64,000 nt of DNA from Chlorobaculum limnaeum. GTDB taxonomy: Bacteria; Bacteroidota; Chlorobiia; Chlorobiales; Chlorobiaceae. The position numbers and the translations under genes are program-made. The stretch lies in contig NZ_CP017305.1 of assembly GCF_001747405.1 (NCBI RefSeq), forward strand, positions 2,002,001 through 2,066,000. The letters are read 5' to 3'. Each line of letters starts with the position of its first letter. Within the stretch, counting starts at the first letter, position 1. Below the pieces are notes generated by a model. That model did no database searches, was not told where the DNA came from, and saw only the letters and a program-made list of their open reading frames with translations. This document shows positions 25,874 through 34,798 of the stretch, piece after piece.

Positions 25874-27556
25874 CTACAGCACCGGCTTGTAGCCCCAGTT
25901 TCTCACGCCCTGAATAACCTCGTCGATATCCTCCGTCGGAACATCGAGTATTTTCAGGGCCGTTGCGCCAAGGCGGAGGCTCGCTTCGATTGTTTCGGGA
26001 TAGGCGTGTATCGCGCCTGCCTCCAGAAGCTGGCCGCTGGCTTTCAGGTCACGCGCCCTTGCGATCACCGGAACCTGCGGATACATTCTCCTCAAATGGG
26101 AAATCGCTCGCAACGCGGTGTCGGAACAATCGATGGTAAACACGACGAGCGCCGCCCGCTCCACATGAATGGACGACAGCAGTTCAGGATCGGATATGTC
26201 GCCGAACGATACCGGAATGCCATCTTGCTTGCCCTGCGCAATCCTGCCCGGATCGGTATCGAACGCCACGCACGGAATGCCGCTCGAATGCAGCAACACC
26301 CCGATGGCGTGGCCCACCCGGCCATAGCCGCCAATCACGACCTGCTTCTCGGCCTCTTCCTGCAACTCCGGCGTCGCTCCGGTTTCGGCGGGGCGCGCCT
26401 TGACCAGCCGGGAAGCGATCGCGCCGTTGAACCGGACGAGCACCGCGCCAAGCACCATCGCCAGCAGCACCGAGGTGATCGCGACCTGCCCCTGCCGAAG
26501 ATCGAAGACTTTTGAGTCCAGCGCAATGGCAACGAGCGCGAGGCCGAACTCGCCGCCCACGCTCAGCAAAATACCGGTACGCCAGGCGTCCTGGAGGGCG
26601 ACGCCGATTCGCCGCACCATTGCCGCGACAATCAGCATTTTGGTCGCCATGATGAGCAACGCGCCGAGTATGGCCCAATGCCAGATCGGGGGCACCGCCG
26701 CCGGGTCGAACCTCATGCCGATGCCGATAAAGAAGAGGCCGAGCAACACGTCGCGAAACGGGCGGATACTCGATTCGACCTGATGGCGGAACTCCGTCTC
26801 TCCAAGGATCATACCGGCAAGAAATCCGCCGAAAGCGAGCGACAGGCCGAGGCTGTTGGTCGTCCACGCCGCGACCAGGGCCACCAGAAGCACGGCGAGC
26901 GTGAACATTTCGAGAGAACGGCGGCGGGCAATGAAGTGAAACAACGGATGCAGCAACCAGCGGCCAGCGATGAACACCAGCGCGAACGCGAGCACGGCTT
27001 TGGCCAGCGCCCACCCAAGCGCCCCGGCAAGCACATTGGCCGCGACCGATGCGCCCAAGACGGGTATGATCACCAGAAAAGGAACCGCCGTTACATCCTG
27101 AAACACGGACATGGCAAGGCCAAGCCGTCCGTGTTTGGCGTTGTCCTCCCCCTGCTCGCCCAGAAGGCTGGCGATGATGCTGGTCGAGGACTGGGCGAAC
27201 ACCGCGCCGAATACGAAGGCGGGGGCCGCCGAAACTCCCGAAAGCCACACGATGATCCCCACAAGCAGCGTGGTGAAGGCGACCTGTCCGGTTCCGAGGC
27301 CGAGAACCTGATGGCGCAAAGCCTGCAATTGCGGCAGCGAAAAATTGAGACCGATGGTAAACATCAGGAAGACGACGCCAAATTCGGCGAGCGTTTCAAG
27401 CTCCGGCACCGTAACGGTCGGCCCAAGCGTATGCGGCCCGAGAATCACGCCCACCAGCAGATAGCCGAGGCTGGTCGGAACGCGTAATCGCTGAAAGGTC
27501 AGCACGACGGCCATTGCCACGGACAGCAGCAAGAGGATACTCGCGAAATGCTCCAT
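25874..27556 (-). CDS. CPA2-family cation/proton antiporter with TrkA-N domain (Kef/YbaL type)
   Basis: The 560-residue protein has about twelve membrane helices in residues 1-385 (starting FASILLLLSVAMAVVLTF, with LGYLLVGVILGPHTLG and the conserved GGEFGLALVAIALD region) and a cytoplasmic RCK/TrkA-N nucleotide-binding domain from about residue 410 (VVIGGYGRVGHAIGVLLH, then VAFDTDPGRIAQGKQDG). It exchanges K+ or Na+ for protons under control of NAD or glutathione-type ligands. The ATG at 27556 matches the natural start of the first helix; the frame extends 36 codons upstream without membrane sequence. Transcribed alone. Confidence 0.92.
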   Translation of the reverse strand: MEHFASILLLLSVAMAVVLTFQRLRVPTSLGYLLVGVILGPHTLGPTVTVPELETLAEFGVVFLMFTIGLNFSLPQLQALRHQVLGLGTGQVAFTTLLVGIIVWLSGVSAAPAFVFGAVFAQSSTSIIASLLGEQGEDNAKHGRLGLAMSVFQDVTAVPFLVIIPVLGASVAANVLAGALGWALAKAVLAFALVFIAGRWLLHPLFHFIARRRSLEMFTLAVLLVALVAAWTTNSLGLSLAFGGFLAGMILGETEFRHQVESSIRPFRDVLLGLFFIGIGMRFDPAAVPPIWHWAILGALLIMATKMLIVAAMVRRIGVALQDAWRTGILLSVGGEFGLALVAIALDSKVFDLRQGQVAITSVLLAMVLGAVLVRFNGAIASRLVKARPAETGATPELQEEAEKQVVIGGYGRVGHAIGVLLHSSGIPCVAFDTDPGRIAQGKQDGIPVSFGDISDPELLSSIHVERAALVVFTIDCSDTALRAISHLRRMYPQVPVIARARDLKASGQLLEAGAIHAYPETIEASLRLGATALKILDVPTEDIDEVIQGVRNWGYKPVL

Positions 27557-28007
27557 GATGGTGTATCGGGTTGAGAACGCCACGACAGAGGCTGTTCTCA
27601 TGATGAATTTTGTACGTTCAGGAAGCACGGCCAATCGATCCGGCAGACCCCGCCTTTCATGCACCGGCGACGCTACCCGTCACGGCCAGATGCCAAACAC
27701 TTGAACCCAACGAAACTCGCAACGGGAGTGTTCCCGGGAAGACGAGCGCTCGTCATCTGTCAATTAACGAATCTCATGCCAAATATGATCGCCTCGGCAT
27801 GAATCTGCCCGCTTATGCGTCACAAAAGAGCCGGAAAAAGCGTTTTCTGCTGAAAGAGTGGCGCACGTTCTGCAAACCGGAGCGGCGTCAAGGATTGCTT
27901 CGGTATGGTCATATGGTTACAATGAGATGAATGACGGGCACTTGCCCTTGCAGGCGTCACTCGCTTTGCCGGGCAGGCCGCTCCGACAATCCAACAGGAG
28001 TCAGAAC
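27557..28007. other. Divergent intergenic region
   Basis: Holds the promoters of the antiporter (minus) and the stress protein (plus). A good ribosome-binding site AGGAG lies at about 27996 for the plus gene. I see no gene or repeat here. Confidence 0.5.
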
Positions 28008-28889
28008 ATGAAACCCATCTCCTCGCTTCTCGTCGCGTCGGACTTCTCCACCGATTCACGACACGCCATGCAACGCGCGGCGCTGCTCTGCAAATCCGCC
28101 GGAATCACCCGCGGAACCGCGCTGCATGTGGTCGAAACCGGCTTGCTGGAGAGCCTGACGCGCCTGCTGCACCTGCCGTGCGAAGCCGAATCGACCCTGC
28201 TCGACGATGCGATGCGCTCTCTCGAAAAGGAGGTCGCGTCGATTTTCGAGGGTTCAGGCGTTCAGCTCGAACCGAAAGTCCGCTCCGGCAAAGCCGTTGA
28301 CAGAATCATCGAAGCGGCGGCGGAGCCGGAGATGGTGCTGCTGGGCGCGAAAGGCCGGAACCTGCTCAACGCCACCATCGGCTCGACGCCCGGAAGGGTT
28401 ATCCGGCAATCCGGCAAACCCGTGCTGGTGGTCAAGAGCGAGCCGGTTCAGCCATACCGTAAGGTTCTGGTGGCCGTTGATTTTTCAGCCCATTCGCGCC
28501 GCGCCGTGGAGTGGGCGGCGCGAGTCGCCCCGACAGCGCCGCTCTACCTCGTCCATGTCTATCAGGCCATGTTCGAAGGCAAGATGAAGTATGCGGGCGT
28601 CACCGAGAACGCCATAAACGACTATCGCCGCAGGGCTCGCGAGGCGGCTGAGCTGGAGATGGAGCACTTCATTTCGACGTTGACCGGCGTACACAACTTA
28701 CGGCTCCACAAGATGATACGGCATGGCGAGCACCCCGCGCAAACCCTTGTCAGGGCAATCCGCAAGACCGGAGCCGATCTGGTGGCCGTCGGCAAGCAGG
28801 GGAAAAGCCTGATGGAGCGCCTGCTCCTCGGAAGCGTGACGCTCAATCTTCTGGAACTCTCCCCATGCGACCTGCTCGTGACCCAGTGA
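28008..28889 (+). CDS. Tandem universal stress protein (two UspA domains)
   Basis: The 293-residue cytoplasmic protein is two UspA domains in a row. The first (residues 1-147) starts SSLLVASDFSTDSRHAMQRA and ends in the nucleotide loop LLGAKGRNLLNATIGSTPGR with VLVVKSEP. The second starts RKVLVAVDFSAHSRRAVEWA and ends in LVAVGKQGKSLMERLLLGSV with DLLVTQ. Both carry the G-x2-G-x9-G-S/T type ATP-binding loop. The ATG at 28008 has AGGAG about 12 bases upstream. UspA proteins respond to stress, but no specific partner is known. Confidence 0.92.
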   Translation: MKPISSLLVASDFSTDSRHAMQRAALLCKSAGITRGTALHVVETGLLESLTRLLHLPCEAESTLLDDAMRSLEKEVASIFEGSGVQLEPKVRSGKAVDRIIEAAAEPEMVLLGAKGRNLLNATIGSTPGRVIRQSGKPVLVVKSEPVQPYRKVLVAVDFSAHSRRAVEWAARVAPTAPLYLVHVYQAMFEGKMKYAGVTENAINDYRRRAREAAELEMEHFISTLTGVHNLRLHKMIRHGEHPAQTLVRAIRKTGADLVAVGKQGKSLMERLLLGSVTLNLLELSPCDLLVTQ

Positions 28890-29046
28890 GCGCCTTTTCA
28901 AACAGACTGGTTGCGCCATAATCACAACGACGCCCCGACATCCCGAAAACATGTCCTGAGCGATATGATATGACAGGGCGGATGAAGCCGCTCGCCTTCG
29001 CAGTCTGCATGTCCTGAAAACCCGCATCTTCGACGAGCTTAGCGCA

Positions 29047-29087
29047 TTTTAAGTGATTTTTAAGGTTTCACTTACCTTTTTTTAAGG
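29047..29087 (+). promoter_or_regulatory. Direct-repeat operator A (three TTTAAG half-sites)
   Basis: TTTTAAG at 29047-29053, again at 29058-29064 (11 bases later), and TTTAAG at 29081-29086 (22 bases later). Then come 6 bases and GGGGATA. The same spacing and downstream string occur at 31888-31928. In-phase direct repeats are typical of OmpR-family sites, and the response regulator encoded at 29715 is the obvious candidate. Confidence 0.75.
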
Positions 29088-29171
29088 GACGCGGGGATAT
29101 GTTTACTCCAGTTGATCGCATTGGCGGTCTTCAGGCAGAACGATTCAATCAAGCAAGAACCACGAAAGAAG

Positions 29172-29702
29172 ATGAAAGCGAACATCCGATCCTGGGCGAC
29201 TCCTCTGGTGACTGGAGCACTCCTGATTTCCGGCGTCACCGGCCTGCTGCTGTTTTTCGAATTCGAGAAGGGACTCGTCAAGCCCACGCACGAGTGGCTC
29301 GGCTGGCTGCTGGTCGCCGGAGCGCTCCTCCATGTGGCGGCGAACTGGAAAGCCTTTACCGCGTACTTCTCGAAACGGCTCGCCGTCGCTATTTTGGGAT
29401 TATGCGCGATTGTCACGGTGGCATCGGCAATGCCGTTCCTCGGCAACGGAGAGGAAGAAAACGGCAAGCATGTCGCCAGGGCATCGGCTAAAGCGCTCGA
29501 AACTTCGTCCATCGAAACCGTCGCGCTGGTTGCCAAACAAAGCCCCGACGAGATGATCGCCAGGCTCAAAACCGACGGCGTCACGGTGAACGCGCCATCA
29601 CAGACCATCGCCGAGATCGCGGCGGCCAACGGCAAGGAGGCCCCGGAACTGCTCGGCAGGCTGATCGGCAACCAGGCGGAGGGCGACGAAGACGACCATT
29701 AA
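29172..29702 (+). CDS. DUF4405-type small membrane protein of a cytochrome module
   Basis: The 176-residue protein has two N-terminal membrane helices (LVTGALLISGVTGLLLFF and WLGWLLVAGALLHVAANW) joined by THEW, and a third (LAVAILGLCAIVTVASAM). The His residues in THEWLGW and LLHVAANW are placed like haem-b ligands in DUF4405/cytochrome b561-like proteins. The C-terminal half (residues 95-176) is a soluble, acidic domain with a helical repeat-like IARLKTDGVTV and IAEIAAANGKEAPELL, resembling a DUF4405 C-terminal sensor segment. It is the first gene after operator A and 12 bases before the response regulator. Its role in redox sensing or electron transfer is inferred. Confidence 0.75.
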   Translation: MKANIRSWATPLVTGALLISGVTGLLLFFEFEKGLVKPTHEWLGWLLVAGALLHVAANWKAFTAYFSKRLAVAILGLCAIVTVASAMPFLGNGEEENGKHVARASAKALETSSIETVALVAKQSPDEMIARLKTDGVTVNAPSQTIAEIAAANGKEAPELLGRLIGNQAEGDEDDH

Positions 29703-29714
29703 ACCACAACATGG

Positions 29715-30398
29715 ATGAGAATCCTCATTATCGAAGATGAACCGGGAATCGCGAGTTTCCTGAAGGAGGGGCTGGAGGAGGAGTACTTCGCGGTCGATGT
29801 CGCTGGCGATGGCCGAAAAGGGCTCGAACTGGCGCTGACCAGCGACTACGACCTGCTTCTCGTGGACTGGATGATTCCCGGCATCAGCGGTATCGAGGTG
29901 TGCAGACAGCTCCGCAAGGAGGGGGTCGAGACTCCCGTCATCTTCCTGACCGCGAAGGACACCATCGAAGATGTGGTGTTCGGACTCGATGCGGGGGCCA
30001 ACGACTACATCCGCAAGCCGTTCGAGTTCGAGGAGCTGCTCGCCCGCATCCGGGTGCAGCTCCGGCGGCGCGGCAGCGAAGGCGGCCCGCTCGCCGCCGG
30101 GCTGCTGTCGGTCGATCCGGCGACCCACGAGGCGCGATATGGCCCGGCCGGACTCGCCCTCACTCCGAAGGAGTTCGCGCTGCTCGAATTCCTGCTCCGC
30201 AACAAGGGCAAGGTGTGCACCCGCAGCCGCATCATCGAGCACGTTTGGGACATGCACTTCGATTCGGACACCTCGGTCATCGACGTCTATATCAATTTTC
30301 TCCGCAAAAAACTCGACGCCGCCGGATGCCGGAACCTGATCCAGACCATCCGCGGCGTGGGCTACATCGTCCGCGAAGGCGAGGCGGAGGAGGCATGA
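29715..30398 (+). CDS. OmpR-family response regulator
   Basis: This 227-residue protein has a receiver domain (ILIIEDEPGIASFL with the acidic pair, phospho-acceptor Asp in LLLVDWMIPGISG, Thr in IFLTAKD, Lys in IRKPFEFEELL) and a winged-helix DNA-binding domain from about residue 130 (LTPKEFALLEFLLRNKGKV, FDSDTSVIDVYINFLRKKL). Its stop overlaps the kinase ATG by four bases. The twin direct-repeat operators at 29047 and 31888 are its likely binding sites, giving autoregulation and control of the downstream cytochromes. Confidence 0.95.
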   Translation: MRILIIEDEPGIASFLKEGLEEEYFAVDVAGDGRKGLELALTSDYDLLLVDWMIPGISGIEVCRQLRKEGVETPVIFLTAKDTIEDVVFGLDAGANDYIRKPFEFEELLARIRVQLRRRGSEGGPLAAGLLSVDPATHEARYGPAGLALTPKEFALLEFLLRNKGKVCTRSRIIEHVWDMHFDSDTSVIDVYINFLRKKLDAAGCRNLIQTIRGVGYIVREGEAEEA

Positions 30399-31864
30399 AC
30401 GACGCCACCTCGCCCGCCCGCCGGAGCCGCCGGAAACCCTTCTCCTCGATGAGCATCCGGAACAGGATCGCGCTCTACTACACCGGAGCGACCGCCATCC
30501 TGATCGCGATTGTCTTTGCCGCCATCGTCTTCACGGTTGACAGCGTCGTTTACCGCCACCTCGACGAAGAGCTGCTCAAAGAGGCGACCGAAACGCTCCA
30601 CGAAGCGCATATCCGCAAGGATCGCTTCGAGAGCTTTTCCGGCGCGGACAGCTATGACGACGACGTTTTCGATGACGATGATTTCAACGAGCGCCATCAC
30701 AAGACCCGCCACAGAGACCTCGATTCCGAATTCATCCAGTTCGTCGATGCCGGGGGGCGCGTCGTTCGCAAGTCTTCGAGCCTTTTCGACAATGTGCTCG
30801 AAGTCGAGCGGGGCAACTCCGGCACCGTGTTCCGCAACAGTACGATCGGGAGTTCCACGGTTCGCCTCGTTCAGTTGCAGCTCACAGGGCGCGACGGCAG
30901 CGTCAACGGCTACCTCTCCGTGGCCGTGCCGGTCAGGGGGGCGCTTCTCGTGCTTCGTGACATGACCACCATCGTCGTCGTCTCGTTCCCCTTCATCATC
31001 ATCGTGCTGTTCGTGCTGACGCGGCTGATCGCCAGGCAAAGCATCCGCCCGATCGACGAGGTGATCGCCACGGCTGAAACGATCACCCAGTCGAACCTCG
31101 ACCAGCGCATTCCGCTCCCGGCGAACCGTGACGAACTCTACCGGATGTCGGTCACGGTGAACGCGCTGCTCGACCGCTTGCAGCAGGCGTTCCAGCGCGA
31201 AAAGCAGTTCACGGCGGATGCGTCGCACGAGCTGAAAACGCCGCTGGCCATCGTCAAGGGAACGCTCGAAGTGCTGGTGCGCAAGCCGAGAACGGTCGAG
31301 CACTACGAAAGCCGGGTCAACGCCTGCCTCGCCGAGCTGAACCGGATGGCCCGGCTGATCGACCAGCTTCTGCTGCTCGCCCGCGACGACTTCCACTCGA
31401 TGAAACCGGCCATCATGGAGATCGGGCTGACCGCGCCGCTCGAAGCGGTGATGGTGAGAATGGAGCCATTTGCCCGCGAAAAAGGGATCGCGCTCGCGCT
31501 GGCCGACGCCCCGCCATGCCAGGTGAAGGTCGATCCTTCGCTGCTCGAAATCATGTTCGAGAATCTGCTCGCCAACGCGATCAAGTATTCGCCCGAAGGC
31601 TCTGCGGTGGAGATACGGATCGAGCGGCAAGAGAGCGGCGTGACGTGCGCCATCGAGGATCACGGCATCGGCATTCCAGCCGGGCAGCTCCCGGCCATTT
31701 TCGACCGCTTCTACCGCGTGGACGAGTCGAGAAGCTCGACCACCGGCGGCTCCGGCCTCGGGCTGGCAATTGTGAAAAAGCTCGCCAGCCTCCAGTCGAT
31801 CGCCATTTCGGTCAAGAGCGAATCGGGAGAAGGAACGACCTTCGAGCTGACGTTCCCGTCGTGA
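30395..31864 (+). CDS. Membrane sensor histidine kinase
   Basis: The 489-residue kinase has a first membrane helix at about residues 25-50 (IALYYTGATAILIAIVFAAI) and a periplasmic sensor of about 130 residues rich in His and Asp (DSYDDDVFDDDDFNERHHK). After the second helix (VVVSFPFIIIVLFVLTRL) come a HAMP linker, the HisKA domain with FTADASHELKTPLA and the ATPase domain (NLLANAIKYSPEG, DHGIGIPAGQ, GGSGLGLAIVKKL). The acidic/His-rich sensor patch could bind metal ions, which would fit the CDF exporter four genes downstream. That is inference. Cognate to the preceding regulator. Confidence 0.93.
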   Translation: MNDATSPARRSRRKPFSSMSIRNRIALYYTGATAILIAIVFAAIVFTVDSVVYRHLDEELLKEATETLHEAHIRKDRFESFSGADSYDDDVFDDDDFNERHHKTRHRDLDSEFIQFVDAGGRVVRKSSSLFDNVLEVERGNSGTVFRNSTIGSSTVRLVQLQLTGRDGSVNGYLSVAVPVRGALLVLRDMTTIVVVSFPFIIIVLFVLTRLIARQSIRPIDEVIATAETITQSNLDQRIPLPANRDELYRMSVTVNALLDRLQQAFQREKQFTADASHELKTPLAIVKGTLEVLVRKPRTVEHYESRVNACLAELNRMARLIDQLLLLARDDFHSMKPAIMEIGLTAPLEAVMVRMEPFAREKGIALALADAPPCQVKVDPSLLEIMFENLLANAIKYSPEGSAVEIRIERQESGVTCAIEDHGIGIPAGQLPAIFDRFYRVDESRSSTTGGSGLGLAIVKKLASLQSIAISVKSESGEGTTFELTFPS

Positions 31865-31887
31865 GGAACCGGAAGTCGAGAGATGCG

Positions 31888-31928
31888 TTTTAAGTCTCTT
31901 TTAAGCCTGCTTTCAGGAAGGTTTAAGG
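31888..31928 (+). promoter_or_regulatory. Direct-repeat operator B (three TTTAAG half-sites)
   Basis: TTTTAAG at 31888-31894, TTTTAAG at 31899-31905 and GTTTAAG at 31921-31927, with the same 11- and 22-base steps as operator A and the same 6-base gap to GGGGATA. It precedes the cytochrome b/decahaem pair. Confidence 0.75.
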
Positions 31929-31984
31929 AAACCGGGGATAACTTTTCCACTGGAAAATCATGAAAACAGTTACCCGTCCAGACC

Positions 31985-32572
31985 ATGTGGCAATCACTCC
32001 TGATCCGGAAAGCATTCCCGCTGACGATTTCGTACCTCCTGCTCATCGCGGCCTCGATTGCGCTCGACTACTTGCTGCACCAGTTCAGGCTCGAACTGGT
32101 CGGCCGGTACCTCGGCGTTGCCGGAACCCTCTTTTTTCTTTTCTCTTTCATCTATTCGGCGCGCAAAAAAAAGATCATCCCGAAAGGGCCGGTCAAACGC
32201 TTTCTCCAGCTTCACTGCAACGCGGGATGGATCGCGACACTGTTGATACTGGTTCATTCCGGAATCCATTTCAACGCGCTGCTGCCCTGGGCCGCCACGG
32301 CGCTCATGATGATCGTGACGGCAAGCGGCCATGTCGGGCAGCATCTCGTGCGAAAATTCAGGAGCGAGGCGAAGCTGAAAAAGCAGCAACTCGGCATCGA
32401 CACTCCGCCGGACGACGCGCTCGACCGGGAACTCTTCTGGGATTCGGTGACGGTGAAGGCGCTCGACCAGTGGCGAACAGTGCATATGCCGCTGGTCGTG
32501 TTCCTTGTCTTACTGACGCTGGCGCACATCGCTTCGATCCTTGTTTTCTCCAACCGGGCAACCTGGATGTGA
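31985..32572 (+). CDS. b-type cytochrome-like membrane protein
   Basis: The 195-residue protein has about five membrane helices. Histidines sit in pairs in the helices as in haem-b membrane anchors: FLQLHCNAGW, LILVHSGIHFN, TASGHVGQHL and VHMPLVVFLVLLTLAHIASI. Such proteins (ferric-reductase or cytochrome b561-like) pass electrons between the quinone pool and a periplasmic partner. Here the partner is most likely the decahaem cytochrome that starts six bases downstream. The start at 31985 (MWQSLLIRK) lacks a strong ribosome-binding site. The electron-transfer role is inferred from the histidines and context. Confidence 0.7.
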   Translation: MWQSLLIRKAFPLTISYLLLIAASIALDYLLHQFRLELVGRYLGVAGTLFFLFSFIYSARKKKIIPKGPVKRFLQLHCNAGWIATLLILVHSGIHFNALLPWAATALMMIVTASGHVGQHLVRKFRSEAKLKKQQLGIDTPPDDALDRELFWDSVTVKALDQWRTVHMPLVVFLVLLTLAHIASILVFSNRATWM

Positions 32573-32578
32573 AATACT

Positions 32579-33406
32579 ATGAAACCGCTTGCCATCATCG
32601 CCGCCTTCCTCGCCGTGCTCATCGGCCTCGCTCTGGCATTTCCGGATCAACTGCTCAATCCCGGAGGCCTGATGCAGGGTCATGCGAAAATCGAAAAGGA
32701 GTGCCTCTCCTGCCACAAGCCGTTCAAAGGCGCGCTCGCCGCGCAGTGCGCGAGCTGCCACAAGCCCGGCGACATCGGCATCAGACGGGTCGATGGCGCG
32801 CCGCTGCCGAAAAAGGCGGGCAAGGCGCTCTTCCACCGTGGACTGCCTGCAAGCAGTTGTCTCGAATGCCATACCGACCACAAGGGACGTGACGCGAAAA
32901 AAGCGTTGCGCACGTTCAGGCACGAAAGCCTCGGCGCGGACTTGCGCGCCAACTGCAACGCCTGCCACGACGGCCAGAAGCCGCAGGACAAGCTACACGG
33001 CTACGCAACCCGGAGCTGCGGCGACTGCCATGTGACCGGCGGATGGCGGCCCGCGAGCTTCGATCACAAGCTGCTGACAGCTCGCCAGCGCTGCATCGAG
33101 TGCCACAAGAGCGACCTGCCCGCCGACCGGCTCCACGCAAGCACGGGGACGAACTGCGCGACCTGCCACGTCGCCAAAGCATGGAAACCGGCAAGCCTCA
33201 ACCACGACCGCTACTTCCGGCTCGACCGCGACCACCGGGCGAGTTGCAAGACCTGCCACAACGATCCGGCAAATTTCAGGCAGTACACCTGTTACGGATG
33301 CCATGAGCACACGCCCGCGAATATCGCCAGCGAGCACATCGAGGAGGGAATCCGGAACTACCGGAACTGCGCGAAGTGCCACAAAAACAGCCGCGATGGC
33401 GACTGA
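32579..33406 (+). CDS. Ten-haem c-type cytochrome
   Basis: The 275-residue protein begins with a signal anchor (MKPLAIIAAFLAVLIGLALA) and contains ten CXXCH sites: CLSCH, CASCH, CLECH, CNACH, CGDCH, CIECH, CATCH, CKTCH, CYGCH and CAKCH. Further histidines (FHRG, FRHESLG, FDHKLL, LNHDRY, EHIEEG) are spaced between them as distal ligands, the pattern of cytochrome c7/class III repeats. This gives a periplasmic multihaem wire able to carry many electrons. It sits directly after the membrane b-type protein and within reach of the regulated operator. Electron donor and acceptor are unknown; a role in sulfur, metal or extracellular electron transfer is possible. Confidence 0.92.
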   Translation: MKPLAIIAAFLAVLIGLALAFPDQLLNPGGLMQGHAKIEKECLSCHKPFKGALAAQCASCHKPGDIGIRRVDGAPLPKKAGKALFHRGLPASSCLECHTDHKGRDAKKALRTFRHESLGADLRANCNACHDGQKPQDKLHGYATRSCGDCHVTGGWRPASFDHKLLTARQRCIECHKSDLPADRLHASTGTNCATCHVAKAWKPASLNHDRYFRLDRDHRASCKTCHNDPANFRQYTCYGCHEHTPANIASEHIEEGIRNYRNCAKCHKNSRDGD

Positions 33407-33517
33407 AACGCCGGTTGCGCGATGGCAAAACCGGGTTCCGGTGCTACTTTGTTACATTGGTGAAAGACCCGTATGCGGTATCGCGCCGGATACGGAAAAC
33501 TCGTAACGATTGACTCT

Positions 33518-34414
33518 ATGGCTCGCGATAAAAACAACTCCCTGAAGCGCTTCGCCCTGCTGTCGATCCTCGCCGCAATCGTCACCATTGCGCTGAAAAT
33601 GTTTGCCTGGCGGCTGACCGGGTCGGTGGGGTTGCTCTCCGACGCGCTCGAATCCTTCGTGAACCTTGCCGGAGCGATGATGGCGCTGGCCATGATTACG
33701 CTGGCCGAACGCCCGGCGGATGAATCTCACGCCTTCGGCCACGGCAAGGCGGAGTATTTTTCGAGCGGCTTCGAAGGGTTGCTGATCCTCGTCGCCGCGC
33801 TCTCCATCGGCTTCAGCGCCGTCGAGCGCCTGCTGCATCCGAGAGGGCTGGAGAGCGTCGGCATCGCGCTGGTCGTCTCCGCGGGCGCGAGCGTTGTCAA
33901 CTACCTGACGGCGCGCGTACTGCTGACCGTCGGCAAGCGGGAGAACTCGATCACGCTGGAAGCTGACGCCCACCACCTGATGACCGATGTCTGGACCTCC
34001 ATCGGCGTGATCGCCGGCGTGGCCCTGGCCTGGTGGAGCGGCTTGACGTGGCTCGATCCGGTCATTGCGCTCGTGGTCGCGCTGAATATCCTTCATACCG
34101 GCTGGCGACTGCTGCAACGCACGGCAGACGGCCTGATGGACGCCGCGCTCCCGCCCGGTCAGCTCGCCGAAATCAGCGAGGCGCTACAGGAGATATGCAC
34201 GGAAGGGGTGAGCTGCCGTAACCTGAAAACGAGAATGGGCGGCAGCCTCGTCTTCATCACGCTGGATGTCATCGTGCCGGAACACTGGAGCGTCCGGCAG
34301 GGGCACGACTGGTGCGAACGCATCGAGTCCCGGTTGAGGGAAACTATTCCCCACGCCCACGTCACGACCCACCTCGAACCCACCGCAAAAGCTCCCGCCC
34401 GCGACGTTGAATAA
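33518..34414 (+). CDS. Cation diffusion facilitator (CDF) metal exporter
   Basis: The 298-residue protein has six membrane helices and the CDF metal-site motifs: LLSDALESFVNLAGAMM in helix 2 (Asp), HAFGHGKAEYFSSG after it, and ADAHHLMTDVWTSIG in helix 5 (His and Asp). The C-terminal cytoplasmic domain has HVTTHLEPT, typical of the dimer-bridging metal site. CDF proteins export Zn, Fe, Co, Ni or Mn with proton exchange. The H-x3-D arrangement in helix 5 leaves Zn, Fe or Co possible. The ATG at 33518 is chosen over upstream codons by alignment to family starts. It follows the decahaem gene by about 110 bases. Confidence 0.92.
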   Translation: MARDKNNSLKRFALLSILAAIVTIALKMFAWRLTGSVGLLSDALESFVNLAGAMMALAMITLAERPADESHAFGHGKAEYFSSGFEGLLILVAALSIGFSAVERLLHPRGLESVGIALVVSAGASVVNYLTARVLLTVGKRENSITLEADAHHLMTDVWTSIGVIAGVALAWWSGLTWLDPVIALVVALNILHTGWRLLQRTADGLMDAALPPGQLAEISEALQEICTEGVSCRNLKTRMGGSLVFITLDVIVPEHWSVRQGHDWCERIESRLRETIPHAHVTTHLEPTAKAPARDVE

Positions 34415-34798
34415 TCCGATGCATCCCGTAACTGAGGAGTTACCCAAGTCGTTCTCAAGAGTAATATTTCAATTCCATCATTTTAGCTGAGCCTGAAAAG
34501 CAAACTTGTATTCGTCATTCTTCCATTTCGTTACAGTCAGCTCCTTCAGAACTTTTCTATGCCTCGATAAAGGGCATCCCGAAAAAGCGTCGTAAGCGAG
34601 CTGTGAGAAATGGTGGGCGCGGTGCGGAAACCGGAGCATAGAAAAAGCCGATGAGAATTTCGAGCAACGCCCAAAGCAGCTATCTGCTCGCGGAACATGT
34701 TTTGCGTGACGCTTTATATGAGTTTTTACCTGATTCTGCACTGACAGACAATACATCACCACTTATCTTTACATAATCTTTCTGAACAAGACATACTG
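34415..34798. other. Intergenic region, AT-richer, no convincing gene
   Basis: A 94-codon minus-strand frame (34478-34762) has no recognisable sequence, no ribosome-binding site and is rich in Arg, Cys and His, so I do not call it. The DNA composition changes here from the GC-rich core to the AT-richer accessory stretch. Confidence 0.5.

Noticed and set aside
34478-34762. 94-codon minus-strand frame
   Set aside because: No ribosome-binding site, no family resemblance, Arg/Cys/His-rich composition typical of chance frames.
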